Below are positions 42,857 through 50,973 of a stretch of 64,000 nt of DNA, in pieces (the first letter of the stretch is position 1; every line of letters begins with the position of its first letter). A model generated the notes under the pieces. It searched no databases. It was not told the DNA's origin and saw only the letters and a list, made by a program, of their open reading frames with translations. A program made the position numbers and the translations under genes. Source of the stretch: a bacterium (GTDB lineage: Bacteria > Electryoneota > Electryoneia > Electryoneales > Electryoneaceae); NCBI GenBank assembly GCA_020444425.1, contig JAHLLB010000004.1:62001-126000 (forward strand). Reading direction: 5' to 3'.

Positions 42857-43957
42857 ATGAAACGCGTTGTGCCGGCACTGCTGGCCATCCTGTTGTTGGC
42901 GTCATTTGCACATGCGTTGCCCGAGTACCAGGTGAAGTACAATCAGACCTGCGCCCTGTGCCACCACAACCCCACCGGTGGCGGAATGCGGACACTGTAT
43001 GGCGCCCAGTTCTTCTCGTACAGCGATCTCGCGATGGAAGCAAAAGACTTCGCCGAGATCCAGGAAATCCTGCCGCAAGCCGACGACGCCCTGCAGTATG
43101 GCTTCGACCTGCGCGGCCTGTACGCACTCGGACACGGCTACGATGACGACGAGAATATGCAGACCCGCGGCAACGAATTCGTGATGATGCAGAGCGACAT
43201 CTATTTCGCCTATTCGTTAACCGATGCGACCTCAGCGGTTGTCGATGTCTCGAACAACGGCATCGAGGAAGCGTTCGCCAATTTCTCGATGAAGAACGGG
43301 AAGATCCGCGTCCGTGCCGGTAAATTCCGCACCACGTACGGCTGGGGTTGGGTCGATCACACCGTCTTCGCCCGCAAGTATCTCGACTACGGTTCCGACC
43401 GTGGCCCGGGCTGGCGCGCGTACGATACCGGCGTCGAAGGTGGCCTCTACACCGACCGTTGGGATGTGACCGTCGGCCTGACCAACGGCATCCCCGGCAG
43501 TAACGGTAACGCCGTCTCGGCCCGAGTCGCCCGCCGTTTCGGACGCAACACCTTTACCGCCACGCTCGGCCTGTCCGGCCGATCCGACGACCTCGGCGGC
43601 GGAGGGTACAGCGCCCGTCACTACGGCGCATTTTATGGCTTCAATCTCGGCCCGGTCACTTTCCTCGGTGAAACGAATTTGCGTGAGGAAGTTGAGGACA
43701 TCCAGGGCCTGGTTGCGACCCAGCAACTGCGCTACATGATCATGCGCGGCATTTACGCGCACGGTTGGTACGAATACTACGATCCGGACATGGACACCGA
43801 GTCCGGCTACATCTGGCGCGCACGGCTGGGGATGGACATCATCCCACGCGGCTACATCAGCATTTCCCCGATGTACCAGTGGGCGCATTCAGAACTGAAC
43901 TATCCCGGCTCGGACGAGTCCGGACAATTCCTGCTGCAACTGCATTTGTGGCTATAA
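42857..43957 (+). CDS. Monohaem cytochrome c-porin fusion (Cyc2-like architecture)
   Basis: 366 aa from ATG 42857, behind GAGGGAGGGAG. Signal peptide 1-20 (LLASFAHA). One c-type haem site follows within 16 residues, CALCHH (Cys32, Cys35, His36), with the flank NPTGGGMRTLYGAQFF. The remaining ~300 residues alternate polar and hydrophobic positions with aromatic girdles (RAGKFRTTYGWGWVDH, YISISPMYQWAH) and end LLQLHLWL, as in an outer-membrane barrel. This order - short haem domain then single-chain barrel - is that of Cyc2-type cytochrome-porins that carry electrons across the outer membrane; similarity to Cyc2 itself is weak by eye. First gene of a three-gene operon with a YceI protein (15-base gap) and a cytochrome lipoprotein. 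Confidence 0.8.
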   Translation: MKRVVPALLAILLLASFAHALPEYQVKYNQTCALCHHNPTGGGMRTLYGAQFFSYSDLAMEAKDFAEIQEILPQADDALQYGFDLRGLYALGHGYDDDENMQTRGNEFVMMQSDIYFAYSLTDATSAVVDVSNNGIEEAFANFSMKNGKIRVRAGKFRTTYGWGWVDHTVFARKYLDYGSDRGPGWRAYDTGVEGGLYTDRWDVTVGLTNGIPGSNGNAVSARVARRFGRNTFTATLGLSGRSDDLGGGGYSARHYGAFYGFNLGPVTFLGETNLREEVEDIQGLVATQQLRYMIMRGIYAHGWYEYYDPDMDTESGYIWRARLGMDIIPRGYISISPMYQWAHSELNYPGSDESGQFLLQLHLWL

Positions 43958-43972
43958 ACCGAGGAGCCCCCC

Positions 43973-44566
43973 ATGAAGACGCTTCAGACGTTGACGCTTG
44001 TGATCATGATCGGCCTGCTGGCGGCTCAGCCCTCGTTCGCCGAGACGATGACCTACACCGTCTCCCCCGGCGAACCCAATGAAGTCGTGTTTGTTTCGCG
44101 TGCGGTCGGAGAAACCTTTGATGGACGCACAAATCACGTCGAAGGCACGTTCAGCTGCGATCCGGACGATCTCAGCAAGCCGGTTTCCGGCTCGGTCTCG
44201 ATTGACGTAAAGACGCTGGACACCGGCATCGGCCTGCGGAACAACCACATGTTCAAAAACCACCTGCATCCGGACGAGTTCCCGCAGATGACATTTGAAC
44301 TGACCGGCCTGTCCGGAAATCCCGCGATGCTGAAGACTGGCGAAACGGCGACGATGAAGGCGAACGGGCAGTTCACCTGCCACGGCGAGACCAACGACAT
44401 CGAGCCGATGCTCGAGGTGACCCGCAATCCGGACAGCAGCCTGACGGTTACCGCCGAGTGGACCGTCAACCTGAACGACTATGACATCGAACGCCCGCAG
44501 TTCCTGATCGTCAAACTGGCGGAGGACCAGGAAGTGTCCGCCACATTCACCGCGATGCCGCAGTGA
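43973..44566 (+). CDS. YceI-family periplasmic protein
   Basis: 197 aa; ATG 43973 after GAGGAG. Signal peptide about 1-23 (QPSFA). YceI lipocalin-like fold signatures: HVEGTFSCDPDDLSKPVSGS, then VDVKTLDTG-type strand (SIDVKTLDTGIGLRNNHMFK) and DEFPQMTFELTGL. YceI proteins bind polyisoprenoids such as quinones, and they are often found beside cytochromes. Between a cytochrome-porin and a cytochrome lipoprotein it is a candidate quinone- or lipid-binding partner. Stop overlaps the GTG that precedes the next gene; the real next start is 15 bases on. Confidence 0.9.
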   Translation: MKTLQTLTLVIMIGLLAAQPSFAETMTYTVSPGEPNEVVFVSRAVGETFDGRTNHVEGTFSCDPDDLSKPVSGSVSIDVKTLDTGIGLRNNHMFKNHLHPDEFPQMTFELTGLSGNPAMLKTGETATMKANGQFTCHGETNDIEPMLEVTRNPDSSLTVTAEWTVNLNDYDIERPQFLIVKLAEDQEVSATFTAMPQ

Positions 44567-44580
44567 GGAGAACCAGCACG

Positions 44581-45024
44581 ATGATTTCGCATACCAACGC
44601 CGTGATCGCACGGCTGCTTCCGATACTTCTGTTGACCCTGCTGCTGGCCGCCGGTTGTTCCGACATGGGCGACCCCGTCAGCCCTGATGACAACAACAAC
44701 GGCAACGGTGATCCGACTCCGGCCGACACGTTGAGCTGGACGGGTGACATCTACCCGGACATCATCAGCACCTATTGCATTTCGTGTCACGGCGCATCAT
44801 TCCCGCAGGGTAACCTCGACCTGACCGATTTCGCGGGTTGGATCGACGCCAACAGCCTGTCCGGCAACCCGTTCGTCGTGCCCGGCGATCCGGATCAGAG
44901 TGAACTGGTCTGGCGTGTCGAAGGCACGAACGGTCTCGCCCGCATGCCGCAAGGCGGACAGCTCGCCGACAGTGAAATCGAAGCCATCCGCACCTGGATC
45001 GAGCAGGGTGCGCCGAAGCAGTAA
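44581..45024 (+). CDS. Monohaem cytochrome c lipoprotein
   Basis: 147 aa; ATG 44581 seven bases after GAGGAGAA. Lipobox LLLAAGC puts the lipid on Cys26. An Asn/Asp/Pro-rich linker (about 34-50) precedes the haem site CISCH (Cys66, Cys69, His70) in YPDIISTYCISCHG, a context common in planctomycete-type cytochrome domains; Met122 in RMPQGG is the likely sixth ligand. It is the third gene of the cytochrome-porin operon and would sit on the periplasmic face of a membrane. The stop is followed by a heptamer array. Confidence 0.9.
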   Translation: MISHTNAVIARLLPILLLTLLLAAGCSDMGDPVSPDDNNNGNGDPTPADTLSWTGDIYPDIISTYCISCHGASFPQGNLDLTDFAGWIDANSLSGNPFVVPGDPDQSELVWRVEGTNGLARMPQGGQLADSEIEAIRTWIEQGAPKQ

Positions 45025-45108
45025 GTGGGATGTGGGCCATAGGCTTGGGGCTGCAGGCGATGGAATGCAGTCTGCGGTCTGCGGTCTGCGGTCTGCGGTC
45101 TGCGGAAG
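45025..45108. repeat. Heptamer array with drifting consensus, 12 units
   Basis: From the first base after the stop: gtgggat, gtgggcc, ataggct, tggggct, gcaggcg, atggaat, gcagtct, then gcggtct x4 and gcggaag. No phase slip. Confidence 0.92.
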
Positions 45109-45117
45109 CTAGCATGC

Positions 45118-45216
45118 CCCAGACATTCATGTCTGGGCTGATCCGAGCTTGAACAACAACGGACTCAGGTGATTTCCATTATCGGATCCTCCGCGTTCGC
45201 AAGCGAACACGGGCAC
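45118..45216. repeat. Hairpin families B and D
   Basis: B copy CCCAGACATTCATGTCTGGG (45118-45137); D copy GTTCGC-AA-GCGAAC followed by ACGGGCAC (45195-45216). Confidence 0.8.
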
Positions 45217-45258
45217 ATCCATATCACCACCCTCACCCAACGTGTCCGAAACCAATCT

Positions 45259-45340
45259 TGCCCTCGGGCTTCAGCCCGGGATTCGCAGACAGTCAAGTCA
45301 CCACCGTGGTCACGCCCTCGGACTTCAGTCCGGGATTCTT
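45259..45340. repeat. Paired hairpins CGGRCT-TC-AGYCCG
   Basis: GCCCTCGGGCTTCAGCCCGG (stem 45265-45278) and GCCCTCGGACTTCAGTCCGG (stem 45319-45332), both followed by GATTC. They differ at one stem position that is changed on both sides. Confidence 0.75.
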
Positions 45341-45357
45341 CCGAGTTGAAAACAAGC

Positions 45358-45432
45358 GGGACACGTTGTCCACAACGTGTCCCCGGATCTGTTCCATCAG
45401 GGGGACACGTAACGGAGTACGTGTCCCCCTGA
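45358..45432. repeat. Two dispersed hairpins, family F
   Basis: GGGACACGTTGT-CC-ACAACGTGTCCC (45358-45383) and a 14-bp stem TCAGGGGGACACGT/ACGTGTCCCCCTGA with loop AACGGAGT (45397-45432). Confidence 0.9.
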
Positions 45433-45491
45433 CTATGTTTAATGCGAGCACCAGTGAGACGAATCCGTCCCTGGTGTCCGCTCAACGTCGA

Positions 45492-45776
45492 TCAAGTCTT
45501 CCCTTCCGCCGCATCCAGGATCTGTTTGCGACGGAACATGACCGGAATCGATTCCTTGCTCGCCGCGCCGATGTTGATCAACTGCCAGTCTTCGCCGACT
45601 TCTTCGATTTTCTCACGGATGCACTGGATCCGGATCTCGTGCATCATGTCGCACTGTTCGAGGTTGATAACCTCGACTCGGTACTGGTAACTGCGGCGCT
45701 TCCCGTTGACCCGCACCTCGATTTCGACCGAATCATTGGCGTCGTGGATCGGCAACTGAATGGTAAACCCACTCAT
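45492..45776 (-). CDS. Small hypothetical protein
   Basis: 94 aa; ATG 45776 with AGGAG nine bases upstream. Soluble, mixed alpha/beta, with a well-formed start (MSGFTIQLPIHDANDSVEIE) and charged helix IQCIREKIEEVGEDWQLIN; no domain recognised. Isolated between a repeat-filled gap and a 370-base gap (45777-46143) in which I see only a weak GTCCG-TCTG-CGGAC hairpin followed by TTTT at 45950. Confidence 0.65.
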   Translation of the reverse strand: MSGFTIQLPIHDANDSVEIEVRVNGKRRSYQYRVEVINLEQCDMMHEIRIQCIREKIEEVGEDWQLINIGAASKESIPVMFRRKQILDAAEGKT

Positions 45777-46143
45777 CGTTCACATCTCCTGTGACGAAAA
45801 CCAGCACATCTCTCCCATCAACCTCATGCAACTGCCAGATGCATGCCAATCCGGACCAGCACGTAATCTTCAAATAAACAACTAGTTCCATTCTTGTGCA
45901 GGAGCCAGATTGTCCGACGACGGATAGTCGTGTGTCCGTCTGCGGACGGTTTTATCGTTGAATCTGTCAATGGTATCGGCTGTCGAAGTGGGGACGGGCG
46001 GTCCGCCATAACGGGGACGTGTGGACTTGGAGGGGACAGCGAACCGCCCGTTTTCATGGGGTCCTGAAAGGGTACTGGTCATCAACCTCCGAGTTGGTTT
46101 GCAGCTATGCACGTCAACCGTGCCTGTCTATGGCACCTGGCTG

Positions 46144-46986
46144 TCAGTCGTCCTGCTCAGCCAGTTGGTACTTGATCCATACGGTCTTCATCTGCATCGC
46201 ACCACCGCCACCCATTCCGGGTCCGCCACCACGGCCACCACCCGGAGGGCTGCCACCCATGCCACCACCACCGCCAGGGGGCGCTCCACCCATACCACCA
46301 CCGGGACCGCCGCCACGCCGACCACCTTCATCCTTGCCTGACTGCTGAGGCATCGCTTCGAACCCGATGCGGAATTTTTCACCCGGTTCGAGGGTGAACA
46401 TCACACCCTGTTCTGGTGCGCCTTGAAGCGGAATGCGCAGTTCGTAGAACGTGACGTTGTTGTCCAGTGACGAAGTCTGAATCTGAATTCGGCTGTCGTC
46501 GGTGCAGGTGATCAGAACCGGACTCGACTCTTCACCCTGTAGCCCGTACAACCCTTCGCTCAGGTCCATCCCGCCGCCGGGTCCACCACCCCGGCCACCT
46601 TCGGGACGTTGCCCCTGAGTGAGTTCCGGGCGATTCGCACCCTGCTGCCGTTCACGCAGTTGCGCCTGCTGATGCCGGCCCTGCAGCAACAATCCGAACG
46701 TTTTCTTCTTCTTGCCGTCCGCATTCAGCCAGAGGCGAACCTGCCCGCCACCGGGGCCCATCGCCGCCTGCTGTTGCACGAGGATGTACAGGTATTCACC
46801 GTCATTGACCAAACCGTACGATGTTCCGATATCCTCGAGATAGGCCCGCGGATACTGTAGCCAGTCGTTGAACATGCCATCGATTTGCAAGGGTTCGCTG
46901 AGCCAGGCAGAAGTCTTCGCCTGCCCGGCCAGTGGCAGGATCATCAGGATGAGCAGGGAGGCCAGTATCAGCGTGCGGCGAATCAT
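46144..46986 (-). CDS. Secreted CBM9-like protein with glycine-rich segments
   Basis: 280 aa; ATG 46986, AGGAG ten bases upstream. Signal peptide to about residue 23 (LPLAGQAK). The start of the mature protein, SEPLQIDGMFNDWLQYP, followed by NDGEYLYILVQQQ, is the pattern of CBM9/DOMON-like sandwiches, which bind sugars or haem. Two low-complexity inserts interrupt it: GGRGGGPGGGM near 130 and a long GGG/PPGG stretch (about 225-265) before the last strand. The glycine runs probably form a flexible loop. Ligand unknown. Confidence 0.65.
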   Translation of the reverse strand: MIRRTLILASLLILMILPLAGQAKTSAWLSEPLQIDGMFNDWLQYPRAYLEDIGTSYGLVNDGEYLYILVQQQAAMGPGGGQVRLWLNADGKKKKTFGLLLQGRHQQAQLRERQQGANRPELTQGQRPEGGRGGGPGGGMDLSEGLYGLQGEESSPVLITCTDDSRIQIQTSSLDNNVTFYELRIPLQGAPEQGVMFTLEPGEKFRIGFEAMPQQSGKDEGGRRGGGPGGGMGGAPPGGGGGMGGSPPGGGRGGGPGMGGGGAMQMKTVWIKYQLAEQDD

Positions 46987-47095
46987 GTGTCCATCACTCC
47001 TAAAACGAATTCATCGGTGTGCACTTCATGGACGCGCAAACGGAACGAGGGTTTAATGGAACTCGGAGATGGGGAAGATTCACTCAGGAGACGGA

Positions 47096-48436
47096 TCAGA
47101 AAACGAGCGTAATCACCGTTTCTTCACCCGGTTTCGACTGGGCAGTGATGGTGCCGCGATGCATGCGCATGATCTGGCGGGAGAGGGAGAGGCCAACACC
47201 GGTGCCGTCCGGCTTGGTCGTAAAGAAGGGAATGAATATACGTTCGAGCAGGTCCGGCTCGATACCGCTGCCGTTGTCCAGCACACGGATCCGGCCACGG
47301 CCCTGTGCGTCAATCGAGGCACTCACTTCGATCCTCGGATCGGCGACACCCGGCACCGCCTGCAACGCATTCGTCAGCAGATTGATCAACACCTGCTCGA
47401 TCAAATCCCGGTCGGCGAGCAGGCTCAAGTTGCCAGGTGAACAGTCAAAGCTGCCCGATACACCGACCTCGTCAAACTTCGACTCGAAGAATTTCGCGAG
47501 GTGGTCCAGCAGTCCACGAACTTCCACACGTTGCAGATCCGGTTCCGGCACCTTGTACAGACTGCGGAACGCTTCAACGAACTTGAGCAACCCTTCACTG
47601 CGCTTCTGGATCGTGCGGACTGCCAGCTGAGCGTCCTCGACCGTCTCGCCCTCGTCCCCCTCCGGCACCGGGATCTCGGCGAGCAGCGAATTTGTTGTCG
47701 TCGCCAGGGACGCGATTGGCGTGATCGAATTGCGGATCTCATGGGTCAGCACACGGATCAGGTTCTGCCACGCCTCCAGTTCCTGCTCTTCCAACTCGGA
47801 GCGAATGTTCTGGATCGCAACCAGGGTCAGGCGCCGGCCGCCACGCACAAACTCCGTCGCCCGGACCAGTAGCTGCAACACGTCGCCCTCGTCCACCACC
47901 TTGATCACCCGCTGTTCACCGGCACGGATGGTCTTCAACATCGTCACCAGTTCTTCGCTCACCTTGTTCAGCCGGTCGATGTGTTCGCAACGATTCAACT
48001 TGAACAGCTTCCGCGCGGCGGTGTTGGCCAGCTCCACCTCGCCGGATGAATCATAGCTGATCACGGCGGATGCGATGTGCTGCAACACCGTCTGCAGGTA
48101 TTGAACCTGCTCCTCACGTTCCGCACGCACACGGCGGAACTCGGTCATGATGCGGGTAAACTCGTCATTGAGGCGGCTGGCGGTGGATGTGGTCGGGCTC
48201 TGGAAAGTCTCGAAGAAATCCTCATACTTGACCGCGATGAGGAAGCGGGTCAGGTCACGTTGCACCTTTTCAACATAGCGCACCAGCGTGATCACCTGGA
48301 TGATCGCGAACACACCGAGCAGGGCGATGGTCATCACGTAATCCGTGACCACCACCAACCATGCGATCAGAATCAGGGTCAACGTCAACGCACTGACCCG
48401 GATCAACACTCCGGCGTGAAAGCGGTTTAGTGACAT
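47096..48436 (-). CDS. Membrane sensor histidine kinase (NtrY-like)
   Basis: 446 aa. Two transmembrane segments near the N-terminus (about 11-31 and 34-52) with almost no periplasmic loop, then a HAMP-like/coiled region, a PAS-type domain (VLQHIASAVISYDSSGEVELANTAA, 117-141), a HisKA segment with phospho-accepting His232 (RVLTHEIRNSITPIAS), and the ATPase: N box LINLLTNALQAV, G1 DNGSGI, F box FIPFFTTKPDGTGVGLSLS. Order and motifs are those of NtrY-type kinases that pair with sigma-54 activators. Its partner is the regulator at 49532, from which it is separated by the RAYT element. ATG 48436, weak ribosome binding site. Confidence 0.92.
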   Translation of the reverse strand: MSLNRFHAGVLIRVSALTLTLILIAWLVVVTDYVMTIALLGVFAIIQVITLVRYVEKVQRDLTRFLIAVKYEDFFETFQSPTTSTASRLNDEFTRIMTEFRRVRAEREEQVQYLQTVLQHIASAVISYDSSGEVELANTAARKLFKLNRCEHIDRLNKVSEELVTMLKTIRAGEQRVIKVVDEGDVLQLLVRATEFVRGGRRLTLVAIQNIRSELEEQELEAWQNLIRVLTHEIRNSITPIASLATTTNSLLAEIPVPEGDEGETVEDAQLAVRTIQKRSEGLLKFVEAFRSLYKVPEPDLQRVEVRGLLDHLAKFFESKFDEVGVSGSFDCSPGNLSLLADRDLIEQVLINLLTNALQAVPGVADPRIEVSASIDAQGRGRIRVLDNGSGIEPDLLERIFIPFFTTKPDGTGVGLSLSRQIMRMHRGTITAQSKPGEETVITLVF

Positions 48437-48502
48437 CTAGCTACTCTCGATTGAACCCTTTTTAATCCACGTCCTCAGTCGTCGAGACGGCAGCCAGCTG
48501 AG

Positions 48503-48722
48503 GGGGACATGTGACGGCATTGAGCCTATCGATTCATGCACCTGATGTTGAACGATAACGTAGCTTCACTCGGCGTGATAGAGATGAAGGCCGTCACTTG
48601 TCCCCCATTTGAACGATACCGGGGACAACTGACGACCACAGCTTACGTTTCAACGAACATCCATCTCAATCACCCTCGCACTGATCTCGTGGGTTACCTC
48701 AGACAGGTCGCCAGATGTCCCC
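48503..48722. repeat. 220-bp flanking repeat, copy 1 (two REP-like hairpins)
   Basis: Differs from copy 2 at one base (48711 C, T in copy 2). Contains two inverted pairs with GGGGACA feet: 48503-48518 with 48590-48605, and 48621-48637 with 48706-48722. It ends exactly where the transposase stop codon begins. Confidence 0.93.
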
Positions 48723-49262
48723 TTAACGCCAGCCACCTTCAGGTACGTTTTCTCTTAGTGCAGATTCCCAATCATCAACCAGGCTACCCAGAAAATCAGT
48801 GTTTACTAAGGGATCGGGTGCTATACCAAGATGGACTCGCGCACTACTCCAAGGCCACTGTTCTGCGAATTCGACTAGCCCAGCGCGCAAAGGATTCTGT
48901 TCAACATACCTCATTGCTAGTAGTAAATGCACTTCTGACAACGGTTCTGAATAATACCGTCCCTGCCACACGGGTGCTTGATCCACGTAGCGTTGATTCC
49001 AGTATACAGCGTAGTCCCGGTGAACAAAGCCAACACTCTTCGCTAAGCTCCACTGATATCCTGGCACAACGATGAGGTGAACATGATTGTTCATTATGCA
49101 ATAAGCAAGCAGCTCGGTTTTCGCTGATATAAAATGGCGTTCTATTAGTTTTTTATAAAACATCACATCCTTTTGATCTATAAATATCTCTTTCTTTTTG
49201 TATCCACGATGTGTGATATGATATGGAATGCCTGGTTCTACCATTCTTGCTGACCGGGGCAC
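48723..49262 (-). CDS. REP-associated tyrosine transposase (Y1/IS200-like, RAYT)
   Basis: 179 aa, GTG start at 49262 giving the typical opening MPRSARMVEPGIPYHITHRG. HUH metal motif His60-x-His62 in MNNHVHLIVVP; catalytic Tyr119 in RYVEQNPLRAGLV; C-terminal WPWSSAR is family-typical. RAYTs nick and join single-stranded REP hairpins and are usually immobile single-copy genes with REP repeats on both sides, as here. The DNA is clearly more AT-rich than the kinase and regulator genes, consistent with foreign origin. All key residues are present, so it may be active. Confidence 0.93.
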   Translation of the reverse strand: MPRSARMVEPGIPYHITHRGYKKKEIFIDQKDVMFYKKLIERHFISAKTELLAYCIMNNHVHLIVVPGYQWSLAKSVGFVHRDYAVYWNQRYVDQAPVWQGRYYSEPLSEVHLLLAMRYVEQNPLRAGLVEFAEQWPWSSARVHLGIAPDPLVNTDFLGSLVDDWESALRENVPEGGWR

Positions 49263-49302
49263 ATTTACTCCATGTTTTCGATACTGTTAGAGTATCAAAG
49301 CC

Positions 49303-49522
49303 GGGGACATGTGACGGCATTGAGCCTATCGATTCATGCACCTGATGTTGAACGATAACGTAGCTTCACTCGGCGTGATAGAGATGAAGGCCGTCACTTG
49401 TCCCCCATTTGAACGATACCGGGGACAACTGACGACCACAGCTTACGTTTCAACGAACATCCATCTCAATCACCCTCGCACTGATCTCGTGGGTTACCTC
49501 AGACAGGTCGTCAGATGTCCCC
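49303..49522. repeat. 220-bp flanking repeat, copy 2
   Basis: Same as copy 1 except T at 49511. That T restores perfect pairing in the second hairpin (GGTCGTCAG against CTGACGACC), so this copy is probably the ancestral one. Confidence 0.93.
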
Positions 49523-49531
49523 CACCCAAGT

Positions 49532-50911
49532 TTACAACCCATACTTCTCGATCCTGCGATAGAGACTGGTCCGTGTCAGGCCCAGCTCCTTCGCGGCGTG
49601 CGAAATATTGCCATCGTGCTTTCGGATCGCCTTAAGCACCACCGTGCGTTCAACATCTTCCAGGTTGAACGAGTCCAGCTCGACCTCGCCGCCACGTTCG
49701 TCCCCACCCGAGATAAAGAAATCCGCCGGTTGCAGCACCCTGTCCTCGGCCATGATCACAGCGCGTTCGATCGCGTGCTTCAGCTCACGCACATTCCCCG
49801 GCCAGTCGTAGCGTTCAAGCTTGCGTTGTGCGGCCTGGTTCACGGTCAATGAACCACGGTTGTATTTCTGCGAGAAATGGTCGAGGTAATGGTCGATCAG
49901 CGGCGGGATGTCCTCACGCCGGTCCCGCAACGGCGGCAGGTGAATTTCGACGGTGTTGATCCGGTAGAGCAGATCCTGCCGGAACTGACGCGACGCGACC
50001 ATGTCGCTGACATCGTGGTTCGTCGCGCAAATCAGCCGGATGTCCACCTTTTGCACCCGGTTGTCGCCGACACGGGTGATGGTTCTCGATTCCAACGCGC
50101 GCAACAATTTCGCCTGCATCGCGGGCGACAAATTGCCGATCTCGTCGAGGAAAAGCGTCCCCCCAGCCGCAACTTCAAACCGTCCGGCACGATCTGCCTT
50201 GGCGTCGGTGAACGCACCACGCTTGTGGCCGAACATCTCCGACTCAAACAGATTCTCGCTGATCGCACCCATGTCAACGGTGACGAAGATCTCGTCCGAA
50301 CGTTTGCTCTGACGATGAATCGCGCGGGCGATCAACTCCTTGCCGGTGCCGTTTTCACCAAGAATCAGCACATTGGCGTCGGTCCCGGCGACCTTCTCGA
50401 TCGTTTCGAAGACACGCATCATCCCGGATGATCGGCCGATGATGTCCTGGAACGATTGCTCGAGTTCAGCCGACAACGCTCGTTGCCGGTCCTGCAACGT
50501 GCGCACCTGGCCACGAGTCGCGCTCAGTTTCATCGCGGCGTTTATCGTCGCCAGAATCTTCTCATTCTGCCACGGCTTGAGCACAAAATCCACCGCGCCC
50601 TGTTTCACCGCGCGGACCGCCGTTTCGACGTCACCGTACGCCGTGATCATGATGACCACCGCGGACGGGTCGATCTCGAGAATCCGTTCCAGCCAGTGAA
50701 AGCCTTCCTCGCCGGAGGTGGCGTCCTTGCTGAAATTCATATCGAGCAGGATTGCGTCGTAACTGAGGTCACGCAACCGGGCGGGCAGATTTTCAGGATT
50801 CGGTTCGGTATGGACCAGTTCGACATGCGGCTTCAGCAGCAGACGCATGGCGGTGAGGATGTCGGCGTCGTCGTCGACAATCAGCACACGGCCGTTCTTT
50901 TCACGGAGCAC
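49532..50911 (-). CDS. Sigma-54-dependent response regulator (NtrC family)
   Basis: 459 aa from GTG 50911, with GGGAG eight bases upstream (a TTG at 50917 is too close to it). Receiver domain with phospho-acceptor Asp57 (AILLDMNFS); AAA+ domain with Walker A GENGTGKE (about 185-192), Walker B GGTLFLDEIG (Asp about 256), and the sigma-54 contact loop GAFTDA (about 232-237) instead of GAFTGA; Fis-type helix-turn-helix at the end (HAAKELGLTRTSLYRRIEKY). It likely activates sigma-54 promoters on a signal from the kinase encoded downstream. Lies between that kinase and a MacB-type ABC cluster, the common arrangement for regulators of such clusters. Confidence 0.94.
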   Translation of the reverse strand: MLREKNGRVLIVDDDADILTAMRLLLKPHVELVHTEPNPENLPARLRDLSYDAILLDMNFSKDATSGEEGFHWLERILEIDPSAVVIMITAYGDVETAVRAVKQGAVDFVLKPWQNEKILATINAAMKLSATRGQVRTLQDRQRALSAELEQSFQDIIGRSSGMMRVFETIEKVAGTDANVLILGENGTGKELIARAIHRQSKRSDEIFVTVDMGAISENLFESEMFGHKRGAFTDAKADRAGRFEVAAGGTLFLDEIGNLSPAMQAKLLRALESRTITRVGDNRVQKVDIRLICATNHDVSDMVASRQFRQDLLYRINTVEIHLPPLRDRREDIPPLIDHYLDHFSQKYNRGSLTVNQAAQRKLERYDWPGNVRELKHAIERAVIMAEDRVLQPADFFISGGDERGGEVELDSFNLEDVERTVVLKAIRKHDGNISHAAKELGLTRTSLYRRIEKYGL

Positions 50912-50973
50912 GGTCAAACTCCCGTCAGGTCAGTCAATCATCAAGTGTACGGAATCGGACAGCTCTGAGAAAG

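Larger units (their letters stand above)
48503..49522. mobile_element. RAYT element: Y1 transposase bracketed by 220-bp direct repeats
   Basis: Two near-identical 220-bp repeats, spaced 800 bp, enclose one transposase gene on the minus strand. The unit fills the gap between the response-regulator stop (49532) and the kinase start (48436), leaving only about 75 bases of the original spacer. Confidence 0.88.
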
